Assembly: GCF_014287275.1 (NCBI RefSeq)
Contig: NZ_JACONZ010000001.1
Span: forward strand, 992,001-1,056,000
DNA length: 64,000 nucleotides
Reading direction: 5' to 3'
Origin: Anaerofilum hominis
GTDB taxonomy: Bacteria > Bacillota > Clostridia > Oscillospirales > Ruminococcaceae
The position numbers and the translations under genes were made by a program. This document shows positions 8,813 to 17,720 of the stretch, piece by piece. The notes beneath the pieces were generated by a model. The model searched no databases and was not told the origin of the DNA. It was given only the letters and a program-made list of their open reading frames with translations. Each line of letters starts with the position of its first letter. The stretch's first letter is position 1.

Positions 8813-9826
8813 ATGGAAGGACGTATGTGGCCTATCCGCACCGACAACAAGGCAAAACGAATCAAGTGGGGCCCTCCCCAGAACCAGATCAGCTGGGCTT
8901 ATATGAAACAGCTTCGCGAGCGGGACGCCACCCAGCGCATCTATGAATGCGATCCCTATATTGAAGTGTATCAGTTCGGCTGCAATTTTTACGGTTTATT
9001 CGCCAATAACTGCGACGGCATGGGCGATGTGTGGATGTACCTGATCGTCGGTCCTGAAAAGTCCATGCTTATCGACACGGCCTTTGGGCTGGGCGATACC
9101 CGGTCCCTGGTGGACGAGCTTACCGGCGGGATGCCGCTGATCGTCGCAAATACCCACTCGGGCCCGGATCACTGTCTGGGCAATGTACGGTTCGATCAGG
9201 TATACTGTCACGAGTACTGCGAGTGGGGTATCCGCAGCCGGTGCCGGCCAGGCGCCTGGGACTATCTGTTTGACGAAAACGGGGCCAATATCTGGCTGGA
9301 TTTTGACCGCAGCGACCTGCCGGAATACCGTGACTATGAACTGACGCCGGTGAAAAACCATCACCGCTTTGATCTGGGCGGCGGCTATGAGGTGGAGTTG
9401 GTCTGGATGCCGGGGCACGACTCAGGGCACGCCATGTTTCTGGATCACGGTGGCCGCCGTCTGATTGCCGGAGATGACGTGTGCAGCGATGTGATCGGCT
9501 GCGGCAGCGGTGGCAAAGCGGGCGACCCCTATGCCCGATACTGCAACCTAGAGTCCTACCGAGACGAGTTGTCCAAGCTCTGCCTGCGGCTGGATGAGTT
9601 CGATTTTATCTTTCCCGGCCACTTCATGGTCAATCTGGAAAACAGTCTGATGTGTGACATCCTGGCCACTCTGGACCGTATCCTGGCCGCCCCGGAGGAC
9701 TGTGACTACCGGTTAGAGGAGAACAGCGGCAACGGCGGCCCCAAGAAAGTGCGCCTGTTCAAATCGATACCCGGCTTCAGCACCATTGCTTACACGGCCA
9801 ATGGCGTCTGGCGCCCCAAGGACTGA
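8813..9826 (+). CDS. MBL-fold hydrolase with an altered zinc motif
   Basis: A 337-residue metallo-beta-lactamase-fold protein. The strand before the metal site reads LIDTAFGLGD, and the motif itself is NTHSGPDH (residues 113-120), so the second His of the usual HxHxDH is Gly117. Later ligands look present: MPGHDSGH near residue 205, IAGDDV, and FPGH near 270. Start ATG at 8813 has GGAGGT eight bases upstream. It precedes the epimerase-like gene by 22 bases, so the two are probably co-transcribed. Family members include lactonases and glyoxalases; the substrate is unknown. Confidence 0.75.
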   Translation: MEGRMWPIRTDNKAKRIKWGPPQNQISWAYMKQLRERDATQRIYECDPYIEVYQFGCNFYGLFANNCDGMGDVWMYLIVGPEKSMLIDTAFGLGDTRSLVDELTGGMPLIVANTHSGPDHCLGNVRFDQVYCHEYCEWGIRSRCRPGAWDYLFDENGANIWLDFDRSDLPEYRDYELTPVKNHHRFDLGGGYEVELVWMPGHDSGHAMFLDHGGRRLIAGDDVCSDVIGCGSGGKAGDPYARYCNLESYRDELSKLCLRLDEFDFIFPGHFMVNLENSLMCDILATLDRILAAPEDCDYRLEENSGNGGPKKVRLFKSIPGFSTIAYTANGVWRPKD

Positions 9827-9848
9827 TGGAAAGCGAGGTGCCGCACCG

Positions 9849-10724
9849 GTGATTACGATCTCAAACGAACATCTCATTGTGGCCTGCGACACTCTGGGCG
9901 GAGAATTACAGTCTATCCGCGACGCATCCACAGATTTAGAATATCTCTGGCAGGGGGATCGGGCCTATTGGGGACGGCGAGCGTTGAATTTGTTCCCGCT
10001 GGTGGGCCGGCTCTACGAGAAGACCTACACCCTGCACGGTACACCCTATCCGATGCAAATCCACGGTTTCCTGCCCCATGCCAGGATGGAGTTGGCTACC
10101 ATCGCCCCCGACCGCTGCCGCTTCACTCTCAGCGACAGCACTGCGACATGGGAAGTCTATCCTTTCAGCTTCTGCTTCTCTATCGAATACTGGCTCTCCG
10201 GCTGCACGCTGCAGATCGGTTTTGAGGTGGAGAACCGCTCGCCGGAGACACTGTACTGCGCTATGGGCGGCCACCCCGGTTTCAATCTGCCTCTGGAGGA
10301 GGGGCTGCGCTTTGAAGACTATGAGATCCGCTTCCCCGCTCCATGTCTGCCGCAGCTGGTGGAATTCAGTCCCGCGGTGCTCTGCACTGGCACGCGCACT
10401 GCTTATCCTTTGCAGGAGGGCTGTCGGCTGCCGCTGCGGCACAGCCTGTTCGACCAGGATGCCGTAGTGCTCGCCGGCACGCCCCGCTGCGCAGAGCTCA
10501 GTTCCCCTCGGGGCAATCATGGGATCCGGGTGGAGTACCCGCAGATGCCCTATGTCGGTTTTTGGCATAAACCGGGCGTTGAAGCGCCTTTTCTGTGTAT
10601 CGAACCCTGGTCGGCCCTGCCGGGGCGGGAAGGAGTGGTGGAAGAGCTTTCCCTTATGGCCGATCTCACCGCTGTTCCCGCGGGCGGGCGTTTTGTCAAC
10701 CGCTGGTCCATCACGGTCTGGTAG
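9849..10724 (+). CDS. Aldose-1-epimerase family protein (LacX-like)
   Basis: A 291-residue protein with the galactose-mutarotase beta-sandwich pattern: LNLFPLVGRL, then MQIHGFLPHA with a conserved His, MGGHPGFNLPL with the second active-site His, and CIEPWSALPGR with the catalytic Glu near residue 260. Known relatives interconvert sugar anomers in the cytoplasm. GTG at 9849 is chosen because GAGGTG lies eight bases upstream and the MBL gene ends just before it. Together with the GH5 gene it hints that this locus handles sugars. Confidence 0.8.
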   Translation: MITISNEHLIVACDTLGGELQSIRDASTDLEYLWQGDRAYWGRRALNLFPLVGRLYEKTYTLHGTPYPMQIHGFLPHARMELATIAPDRCRFTLSDSTATWEVYPFSFCFSIEYWLSGCTLQIGFEVENRSPETLYCAMGGHPGFNLPLEEGLRFEDYEIRFPAPCLPQLVEFSPAVLCTGTRTAYPLQEGCRLPLRHSLFDQDAVVLAGTPRCAELSSPRGNHGIRVEYPQMPYVGFWHKPGVEAPFLCIEPWSALPGREGVVEELSLMADLTAVPAGGRFVNRWSITVW

Positions 10725-10760
10725 ACTGGGAAACACTATTCTAGAGAAAAGAGAATATCC

Positions 10761-12143
10761 ATGGAATCTATGATCAAAAAGCGAGGGGTCGGTGCCGATC
10801 TCACCGGGGGACCGATCTTTAAAACGCTGGTGCTCTTCGCCATCCCCATCATCCTCACCAATCTGATTCAGCAGCTCTACGGCATGGTCGACCTGATGGT
10901 CATCGGCCAGTTCGTGGGCAGCACCGGTACAGTGGGCGTGTCGACCGGCGGCGAAATGGCCGATCTGGTCACGCCGGTGGCGATGGGCTTTTCCACCGCC
11001 GGTCAGATTTTTATCGCTCAACTGGCGGGTGCACACGACGACCGGCGCATCAAGGACACCGTCGGCACCCTGTTGACCTTTATGCTTGGCCTCTCCTTTG
11101 TCCTTGCACTGGCGGGCATCTTCTTTTGCAAGCCGATCCTGCAGCTGCTCAACTGCCCTGCCGAGGCTCTGAGCCAGGCGGAGGCCTATATGATCATCAC
11201 TGTACTCGGGTTTCCTTTCATCTTCGGCTACAACGCCATCTGCGGCGTGCTGCGCGGCATGGGTGAATCCAAGCGTCCGCTGCTGTTCATCATTGTGGCG
11301 GCAACGGTCAATATCGTTTTCGATCTGGTGCTGGTGGTCGGGTTCGATCTACAGGCCGCAGGCACCGCCATTGCCACTACCCTGTCCCAGCTGGGCTCTT
11401 TTCTGGCCGCTTTGATCTACCTGTACAAGTGCCGAGAAAAATTTGATTTTGTGCCCACTCTCTCCTATTTTAAGGTGCGCAGGGACATCCTTTGGATCCT
11501 GATCAAGTTGGGCATCCCTCAGGTGGTACGCTCAATGCTCGTGCGGTTCTCTTTGCTGTGGATCAATGCCAATATCAACGCCTATGGGCTTGTGGTCTCC
11601 GCTACCAACAGCGTGGGCAACAAGATCCAGAAATTCGCAGAGGTCTTCATGCAGGGGGTGGACACGGCCTCTGCTGCCATGATCGGTCAGAATCTAGGAG
11701 CCAAAAAACCGGAGCGGGCCCAAAAGGTCACCTGGGCCACCCTTGCGTTGACCATGTCCTGCGCCGTTGTCGTGTCGCTGCTCTGCGTGACCGTGCCCGG
11801 ATCTATCTTCGGTATTTTTACCGCTGACGAAGCGGTGCGGGAGCTGGGTGTGGTCTATCTGCATATCATGGTCATCCACTTTTTCTCCTCCGCCTTTGTA
11901 GGTGCTTTCCAGGCCATGGTCACCGGCTGCGGCTTTGTTTCTCTGGGCTTTGCGATCGGCATCTTGGACGGTGTAGTGTGCAAGATCGGTCTGAGCCTGG
12001 TTTTTGTCAACCTGATGGGCATGGGCTATGTGGGTTATTTCCTCGGTATCGGCTGCTCGCGCATTTTACCAGGGCTGCTCTGCTTCGCCTATTTTCTCAG
12101 CGGCAGATGGCGAACCCGCAAGCTGTTGTCTGAGCGTGAGTGA
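10761..12143 (+). CDS. MATE-family efflux transporter, copy 1
   Basis: A 460-residue, twelve-helix multidrug/toxin exporter. The repeat-1 pattern QLYGMVDLMVIGQFVGSTG and the matching repeat-2 helix (YGLVVSATNSVGNKIQKFAE) are clear. Export would be driven by Na+ or H+. It lies 36 bases after the epimerase-like gene and 91 bases before a close paralogue; both share the run TVGVSTGGE and similar layouts throughout. Start ATG at 10761 or 10770; the ribosome site is weak. Substrate unknown. Confidence 0.88.
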   Translation: MESMIKKRGVGADLTGGPIFKTLVLFAIPIILTNLIQQLYGMVDLMVIGQFVGSTGTVGVSTGGEMADLVTPVAMGFSTAGQIFIAQLAGAHDDRRIKDTVGTLLTFMLGLSFVLALAGIFFCKPILQLLNCPAEALSQAEAYMIITVLGFPFIFGYNAICGVLRGMGESKRPLLFIIVAATVNIVFDLVLVVGFDLQAAGTAIATTLSQLGSFLAALIYLYKCREKFDFVPTLSYFKVRRDILWILIKLGIPQVVRSMLVRFSLLWINANINAYGLVVSATNSVGNKIQKFAEVFMQGVDTASAAMIGQNLGAKKPERAQKVTWATLALTMSCAVVVSLLCVTVPGSIFGIFTADEAVRELGVVYLHIMVIHFFSSAFVGAFQAMVTGCGFVSLGFAIGILDGVVCKIGLSLVFVNLMGMGYVGYFLGIGCSRILPGLLCFAYFLSGRWRTRKLLSERE

Positions 12144-12234
12144 CTGCACGGCTTCGCCGCTTTGAAATTGCCTCCACGCGGCCGTCAAAAGAGCCTGCAA
12201 GTCCGATAAAATGTCAATGGAAAGAGGTACGGGC

Positions 12235-13605
12235 ATGCCAAAAGCAAAAACGATCGGCACTGATCTCACCCAGGGCAGTATCCTGCGCCTGCTGTTGATC
12301 TTTGTTCTACCGATCTTTTTCACCAATTTGATCCAACAGTTCTACAATATCGTCGACGTGATCGTGATCGGCCAGTTCGCGGGCAGCGAGGGCACCGTCG
12401 GCGTCTCCACCGGCGGCGAGGTCATCAATCTGCTCACCTTTGTGAGCATGGGCTTTTCCAGCGCTGCACAAGTCTATATCTCCCAACTGTATGGCGTGCG
12501 CGACCACAAAAAAATCCGCGAGACCATTGGCACTCTTCTCTGCCTGATGGGCCTGCTTTCGCTGGTCTTCATGGTCCTTTCAATGCTTTTGTGTACTCCT
12601 GTGTTGCGTCTGATGAACACTCCTGTGGAAGCGCTGAGCCAGTCGCATGACTATATGATGATCACTGCGCTGGGTATGCCCTTTATCTTTGGGTATAATG
12701 CGGTCTGTGGCATCCTGCGCGGCATGGGCGAATCGAAACGTCCGCTGGAGTTCATCGCCATCTCGGCCACGGCAAACATCTTCTTGGACCTGTTCTTTGT
12801 GGCCGTGTTGGATATGAGATCTGCAGGCACCGCGTGGGCGACACTACTCTCGCAGTTCGCGGCTTTTGCAGCCTCCCTTGCTTTCATGTACCGCAAACGG
12901 GAACATTTTCAGTTTGACTTCAAACTGCGCAGCTTTACCATGAAAAAAACGCATCTGAAAGTGTTGATCGAGTTAGGCATCCCACTTGCCGCTTCCAGCA
13001 CTTTCATCCATCTCTCGCAACTGTACTGCAACGCTCAGGTAAATACTTTCGGGCTGGTCGCCTCGGCCGTCAACAGCGTAGGCAACAAGGTGGTGCGCTT
13101 CGCCAACATCATCACCTCCAGTATCAACACCGGCGCGGCAGCCATGATCGGTCAGAATCTGGGCGCACGCAAATTTGATCGGGTAAAAAAGATCACCTAT
13201 ATTGCGCTGGCTCTGGCATCTGTGATGGCGCTGCTCAACTGTACGGTCTGCGTCTTTGCGCCAACGGCGGTCTTCCGCGCTTTCAGTTCCGACCCTGCAG
13301 TTATCGACGCGGGTGTACCCTTTATGCACATCTCGGTAATCACTTTTCTGCTATCGGCCTGGCAAGGCCCCTATAACGGAGTGGTCACCGGCTCTGGGCA
13401 TGCTAGGCTAAGCTTTGTCATCGGCATGCTGGACGGCGTGGTGCTGCGCATCGGTATCAGCCTGTTTTTGGCAAATGTGATGGGGATGGGAGTCTACGGC
13501 TACTATTACGGTAACGCACTGGCCCGTCTTGCCCCCTGCGTCATCTGTACTTGGTATTTTTACAGTGGGCGTTGGACCAGACGCAAGCTGTTGTCAGAGG
13601 GTTGA
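12235..13605 (+). CDS. MATE-family efflux transporter, copy 2
   Basis: A 456-residue paralogue of the gene just upstream, with the same helix order and shared blocks such as GTVGVSTGGE, FIFGYNA.CGILRGMGESKRPL and AAMIGQNLGA. The pair probably arose by tandem duplication and has since diverged across most positions. Start ATG at 12235 sits 7 bases after AGAGG; an in-frame ATG 24 bases upstream is less well placed. It ends 105 bases before a perfect bidirectional terminator. Confidence 0.88.
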   Translation: MPKAKTIGTDLTQGSILRLLLIFVLPIFFTNLIQQFYNIVDVIVIGQFAGSEGTVGVSTGGEVINLLTFVSMGFSSAAQVYISQLYGVRDHKKIRETIGTLLCLMGLLSLVFMVLSMLLCTPVLRLMNTPVEALSQSHDYMMITALGMPFIFGYNAVCGILRGMGESKRPLEFIAISATANIFLDLFFVAVLDMRSAGTAWATLLSQFAAFAASLAFMYRKREHFQFDFKLRSFTMKKTHLKVLIELGIPLAASSTFIHLSQLYCNAQVNTFGLVASAVNSVGNKVVRFANIITSSINTGAAAMIGQNLGARKFDRVKKITYIALALASVMALLNCTVCVFAPTAVFRAFSSDPAVIDAGVPFMHISVITFLLSAWQGPYNGVVTGSGHARLSFVIGMLDGVVLRIGISLFLANVMGMGVYGYYYGNALARLAPCVICTWYFYSGRWTRRKLLSEG

Positions 13606-13709
13606 TTACCCAATATCCAGCCCTTGTGCCTGCGGGCAGTCCAAGGAAAGATAGATCGCTCAGACAGGGTCGATACACTCCGCTCACCGTGCGACGCGCC
13701 ATAGAGCGA

Positions 13710-13766
13710 GATACCAAAAGGCAGGCGGCCGGTACTCAATGTACCGGCCGCCTGCCTTTTGGTATC
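13710..13766. terminator. Perfect 26-bp inverted repeat between convergent genes
   Basis: Positions 13710-13735 and 13741-13766 are exact reverse complements with a 5-base loop (TCAAT). The arms contain an AAAAGG/CCTTTT step. It lies between the convergent MATE copy 2 and larC genes and would stop transcription from both sides. Confidence 0.75.
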
Positions 13767-13801
13767 CCCCTCCAGCACGGGCGCACCAGGAAGAAAACAG
13801 C

Positions 13802-15223
13802 CTACTCCGCCTTTGCCATCTCACCCGCCCGCCGCACCAATGCGGCGGCTTCGGCCAGAGAACAGCCCTCCTGCTGCGCGATGCGCGCCAGGTCGTCGTA
13901 CTCCGGCTTGGAGCGGCAGACGTCCCAGCCCTGCGCGTCCTTGAACCGCACCGGGCCGTAGGCCGTCTGCAGCGTGCGTTCCCCGCGCCGCAGCGCGTAG
14001 CGGGCACAGCGGTACTCCCGCACCCCCAGGGTGGTGGTGTGGCGGAACAACAGCCGCAGCAGGGCTTCCCGCTGCTGCTCCCTGCACATGCAGGAAAGCA
14101 AAATACCGGGGCGGTTTTTCTTCATGCCGACGGCGCAGGTGTACACATCCAGCGCGCCGCCGGCAAACAGCTGCTCCTGGGCAAAACCCAGCGCCTCCGG
14201 GGTCATGTCGTCCAGATTGCAGCGCAGCTCTACGATCTCTTCGCCGCTGTCCGCCGTCTCGCCCAGCAGGGCGCGCAGGCAGTTGGCCGCTTCAAAGTCC
14301 TTTTGGCCCATGCCATACCCGGCTGCCGAGATGCACAGCGGCGGCAGACCGCCGAACGCGGAGACAAAATGCTTGAGCAGCGCGGCGCCGGTGGGGGTGC
14401 ACAGCTCGCCGCGCACCGCGCCCCCGTAAATGGGCACGCCGCGCAGGATGCGGGCGGTGGCCGGGGCGGGCACCGGCAGGACGCCGTGGGCGCAGCGCAC
14501 CTCGCCGCAGCCCACATGCACCGGGGAGGCCAGCACCTGGTCGGGGGCCAGTTCTTCCATCAGCATGCAGACCCCCACGATATCCGCCACCGCGTCCATA
14601 GTGCCCACCTCATGGAAATGGATCTGCGGCACCGGCACCCCGTGGGCGAAGCTCTCCGCCTCCGCGATCAGGTCGTAGACCGCCTTTGCATCCCGCCGCA
14701 CTTTTTCCGACAGGGGCAGCGCCGCAAGCAGGCGGCTGATCTCCTCCACACCTGTGTGGTGATGCCCGTGGGGGTGGCTGTGGTCGTGACCGTGAGCGTG
14801 CTCAGGGTCGTGGACATGATCGTGATGATGCTCAGGACCGTGGTCATGGTCGTGACTGTGGTCGTGACTGTGGTCGTGGTCGTGACCGTGGTCGTGGCTG
14901 TGACTGTGGTCGCGGTCGTGACCGTGGTCGTGGCTGTGTCCGCTCTGTTCACCCTCCGCCGCCCGGCAGGCGTGGGGGTGGTCCCGGGAAAGTTCCAGGG
15001 CCGGCTCCGCGGCTGTTTCCTCCTGTCCATGCACGGTGACCGAGACATGCGTGCCGCGGATGCCGCATTTTACCGACGGCGCGGCGGTCACCTGCACGCC
15101 GGGGATGCCCAGCGCGTTCAGCCGCCTGAGAAAATCCTCCGGGTCGGGGTGCAGTTCCAACAGGGCGGCCATCAGCATATCGCCCGCCGCCCCCATATTG
15201 CATTCCAGATAAAGTGTTTTCAT
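13802..15223 (-). CDS. larC: Nickel insertion protein for the Ni-pincer cofactor, LarC
   Basis: A 473-residue LarC. In the known pathway LarC is a CTP-dependent cyclometallase that inserts Ni into the dithio-pyridinium nucleotide made by LarB and LarE. The N-terminal pattern YLECNMGAAGDML is typical, and FHEVGTMDAVADI lies near residue 215. Between about residues 95 and 170 is a long His/Asp/Gly stretch (repeats of HDHGHDHDH type), a likely Ni store or delivery loop. The gene is one open frame; in some lactobacilli larC needs a programmed frameshift, and none is needed here. Last gene of larE-larB-larC, three bases after larB. Confidence 0.93.
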   Translation of the reverse strand: MKTLYLECNMGAAGDMLMAALLELHPDPEDFLRRLNALGIPGVQVTAAPSVKCGIRGTHVSVTVHGQEETAAEPALELSRDHPHACRAAEGEQSGHSHDHGHDRDHSHSHDHGHDHDHSHDHSHDHDHGPEHHHDHVHDPEHAHGHDHSHPHGHHHTGVEEISRLLAALPLSEKVRRDAKAVYDLIAEAESFAHGVPVPQIHFHEVGTMDAVADIVGVCMLMEELAPDQVLASPVHVGCGEVRCAHGVLPVPAPATARILRGVPIYGGAVRGELCTPTGAALLKHFVSAFGGLPPLCISAAGYGMGQKDFEAANCLRALLGETADSGEEIVELRCNLDDMTPEALGFAQEQLFAGGALDVYTCAVGMKKNRPGILLSCMCREQQREALLRLLFRHTTTLGVREYRCARYALRRGERTLQTAYGPVRFKDAQGWDVCRSKPEYDDLARIAQQEGCSLAEAAALVRRAGEMAKAE

Positions 15224-15226
15224 TCC

Positions 15227-15979
15227 TCACGCCTCCCTATGGTTGATCATGCTGGCAAAATATCCGGCGCCAAATCCGTTATCGATATTGACCACGCTCA
15301 CCCCGCTGGCACAGGAGTTGAGCATCGAGAGCAGCGCCGCCACCCCGCCGAAAGCGGCCCCGTAGCCCACGCTGGTGGGCACGGCCACCACGGGGCAGTC
15401 CACCAGACCGCCGATCACGCTGGCCAGCGCCCCCTCCATGCCCGCTACGGCGATCACGGCCCGGGCGCTCATCAGTTCCTCCAGATGCGCCAGCAGCCGT
15501 TCCAGCCCGGCGACCCCCACGTCGTAAAGCCGCAGCGTCTCGTTGCCCAGCGCCTCGGCGGTGAGGGCGGCTTCCTCGGCTACCGGCATGTCGCTGGTGC
15601 CGCCGCTGGCCACCACGATCCTGCCCAGCCCGTCCGGGCGGGGCAGGGCGCCCACAATGCCGATGCGGCCCATCTCGCGGTAGTCCAGCTTCACCTGTGT
15701 GCCCACCTGCGCGGCGGCCTCGGGGGAAAGGCGGGTGATGAGGATGGTCTGCTGTCCCTGCCGCAGCATGGCCGCAGCGATGGCAGCGATCTGATCCGGC
15801 GTTTTGCTCGCCCCGTAGATCACCTCCGCCACCCCTTGGCGCAGGGCGCGGTGGTGGTCGATCTTGGCAAAGCCCAGGTCCTCGAACGGCTGCCGCTTCA
15901 GCCGCAGCACCGCCTCATCCACCGTCAATTTCCCCTGGGCCACCTGCTCCAGCAGGGCCCTTGTCTCCTTTTTATCCAT
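15227..15979 (-). CDS. larB: Nicotinic acid adenine dinucleotide carboxylase/hydrolase, LarB
   Basis: A 250-residue LarB. In the known pathway it carboxylates the pyridine ring of NaAD and cleaves the phosphoanhydride, giving the two-acid intermediate used by LarE. The protein has the PurE-like C-terminal half: VVASGGTSDMPVAEEA near residue 125, GMEGALASVIGGLVDCPVVAVPTSVGYG near 175. The N-terminal helical part begins KETRALLEQVAQGKLT. The start ATG at 15979 overlaps the larE stop region by 8 bases. Confidence 0.93.
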   Translation of the reverse strand: MDKKETRALLEQVAQGKLTVDEAVLRLKRQPFEDLGFAKIDHHRALRQGVAEVIYGASKTPDQIAAIAAAMLRQGQQTILITRLSPEAAAQVGTQVKLDYREMGRIGIVGALPRPDGLGRIVVASGGTSDMPVAEEAALTAEALGNETLRLYDVGVAGLERLLAHLEELMSARAVIAVAGMEGALASVIGGLVDCPVVAVPTSVGYGAAFGGVAALLSMLNSCASGVSVVNIDNGFGAGYFASMINHREA

Positions 15980-16727
15980 TCGTTCCTCTCTCCTCCATAT
16001 CCAGCAGCACTGGATAAAAATAGGGCCTCAGCGCGGCCGTGATCTCTCCCCTGCGCTCCAGCGCGCGCTGCAGCTGGGCCGGCGGCAGCTGCAGCCGCGC
16101 CGCATCCCCGTACACCCGCACCCGGAAGTCGGTAAAGCCCAGGGCAAACAGGGCGTCCTCCGCCTTTTCCACCCGCGCCAGCAGCCCGGGCGTGATCCTT
16201 CTGCCCGTGGGCACGCGGGTGGCAAGGCAGGCGTAGGCCGGCTTATTCCAGGTAAACAGCCCCTCACAGCGGGACAAGCGCCGTATTTCCGCTTTTTCAA
16301 GCCCGCATTCCCGCAGGGGCGAGCGCACTGAAAGCTCCCGCAGGGCGCGCACCCCCGGCCGGTCGCCCAAATCATCCGAGGCATTGGTGCCGTCGATCAG
16401 GACCTGGTACCCATCCCGCAGGGCCTGTTCCCGCAGGGCGGAAAAGATCACCTTTTTGCAGTGATAGCAGCGGTCGGTCGGGTTGGACGTCACCTGGTCG
16501 CAACACAAAAGGTCCGGCTCCAGCACCGTCACCGCTGCCCCCAGCCCATCTGCCAGGCGCAGCGCATCCTCCAGCTCGAACTGCGGCTGGAACGGCGTTT
16601 TCACATAATAGGCGCGCACGTCGGCGCCGCAGCGCAGGGCCGCGCAGAGCAGATAGGAAGAATCCACGCCTCCGGAAAACCCCAACGCTGCCTTGGGGTT
16701 GCGGTCAAAAAACTCCTGCAGTTTCAT
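15972..16727 (-). CDS. larE: Sulfur-transfer synthase LarE, cluster-type cysteine set
   Basis: A 251-residue ATP-pyrophosphatase-fold enzyme (SGGVDS at 18-23) that swaps the two carboxylates for thiocarboxylates. Besides Cys167 (PAYACLATR), which lines up with the sacrificial Cys176 of L. plantarum LarE, it has a CxxC pair at 87 and 90 (RCYHCKK). Three cysteines at these places mark the LarE type reported to hold a 4Fe-4S cluster and take in sulfur catalytically, instead of consuming its own Cys. That assignment rests on recalled family alignments. Start ATG 16727 follows GGAGGAGG. Confidence 0.9.
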   Translation of the reverse strand: MKLQEFFDRNPKAALGFSGGVDSSYLLCAALRCGADVRAYYVKTPFQPQFELEDALRLADGLGAAVTVLEPDLLCCDQVTSNPTDRCYHCKKVIFSALREQALRDGYQVLIDGTNASDDLGDRPGVRALRELSVRSPLRECGLEKAEIRRLSRCEGLFTWNKPAYACLATRVPTGRRITPGLLARVEKAEDALFALGFTDFRVRVYGDAARLQLPPAQLQRALERRGEITAALRPYFYPVLLDMEERGTNG

Positions 16728-17720
16728 CAAGACCTCCTCCGGCGGCTTTGCTGCCGCCTCTATACAAAAAACAGGCCCGCCTCCCAGCGGACGCCTCAAA
16801 TGTCCGCACGCCGCTTTTTCCCTCACTTGCCCCCGCCACTGCACGGCGAAAGGCAGCGGCTTTCAGCGGGCGGTGCGCGGGGGCGGCCTGCGTTCGTTTC
16901 GGCTGCCGCGCGGCGAAAAGAAGGGCCGTCAAAACAAGCTGTTTTTACCGCGCATGCATCCTCTCTGCGGTCAGGCGCGGCCGCTCCGCCCCTCCCCGCC
17001 CCAAGAGCGCCCGGACGGCCGTTCTTTGTCCCCCGCGGCAAGGGCGTGAAAACAAGGCTACCATGTGGGCTTTTTGTCCCAGCGGGATTTCTTTGTACCC
17101 CCCCCGCGGCAAGGGCGTGAAAACAAGCCTTTGACCGCTTTTGGAGGGGCGTCTGCCGCGGCGCAGCGGCGGACCTGCGGGCCGCTAAAACAGGCTGCCT
17201 TTTACTGCGCGGTGATCACAGATCGCTGAAAGCTGTTTTTCCCCAGTTCCCCTGCCCGTTCCGGGGCCATGGCAGACAAAAAACAGTGCGGAGCACCGCG
17301 GAAGATCCATCGCTGTGAAAAGCCGCAGCCGCAGAGACCTTTTGTTTCCCCTGCGCTCCGCAATAAAAAATGCCATGAATGCGACCAATGCCCCCGCGGG
17401 CGCTGTGCCCGGGGAGATCGACCGCCTTCATGGCAATCCTTTTCTGATCCTACGTGTTCTCAACAAATTCTGCGGTGCCCTCTTCTGAGGACTGTGCGGG
17501 CCTTCACCGGCCCTTGCTTTCTATTTATACTACAGATCCCGCAAAAAAACAAGGGGCTCCCCGTCTGCGCAGCACTGGACAGGCCCTGCCGGTTTCAGCA
17601 GACGCGCGGCCGCCTCTCTGCCGCCCCGCCCGTTTTTCCTGCGCATCGTCCTGCGCGGACAGCCGTCCCCTGCGCCGCTGTGCTGCACCGCCGCCCGCCG
17701 CGCCGCCCGGACACGGCATT
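16728..17720. other. Noncoding stretch with direct repeats and a large hairpin
   Basis: About 990 bases without a believable gene. Two copies of a 27-base direct repeat (CCCCCGCGGCAAGG... at 17030-17056 and 17101-17127) lie 71 bases apart. At 17371-17435 a TGCCATGAA/TTCATGGCA stem encloses a GC-rich inner hairpin. On the minus strand it is followed by TTTTTTATTG, so it may be a distant terminator of the LacI-type gene at 17721. The short open frames here have no recognisable protein features. Confidence 0.5.

Noticed and set aside
13739..16042. A 767-codon plus-strand open frame
   Set aside because: Antisense to larC-larB, whose proteins match known families; the plus-strand translation is low-complexity and exists only because of high GC.
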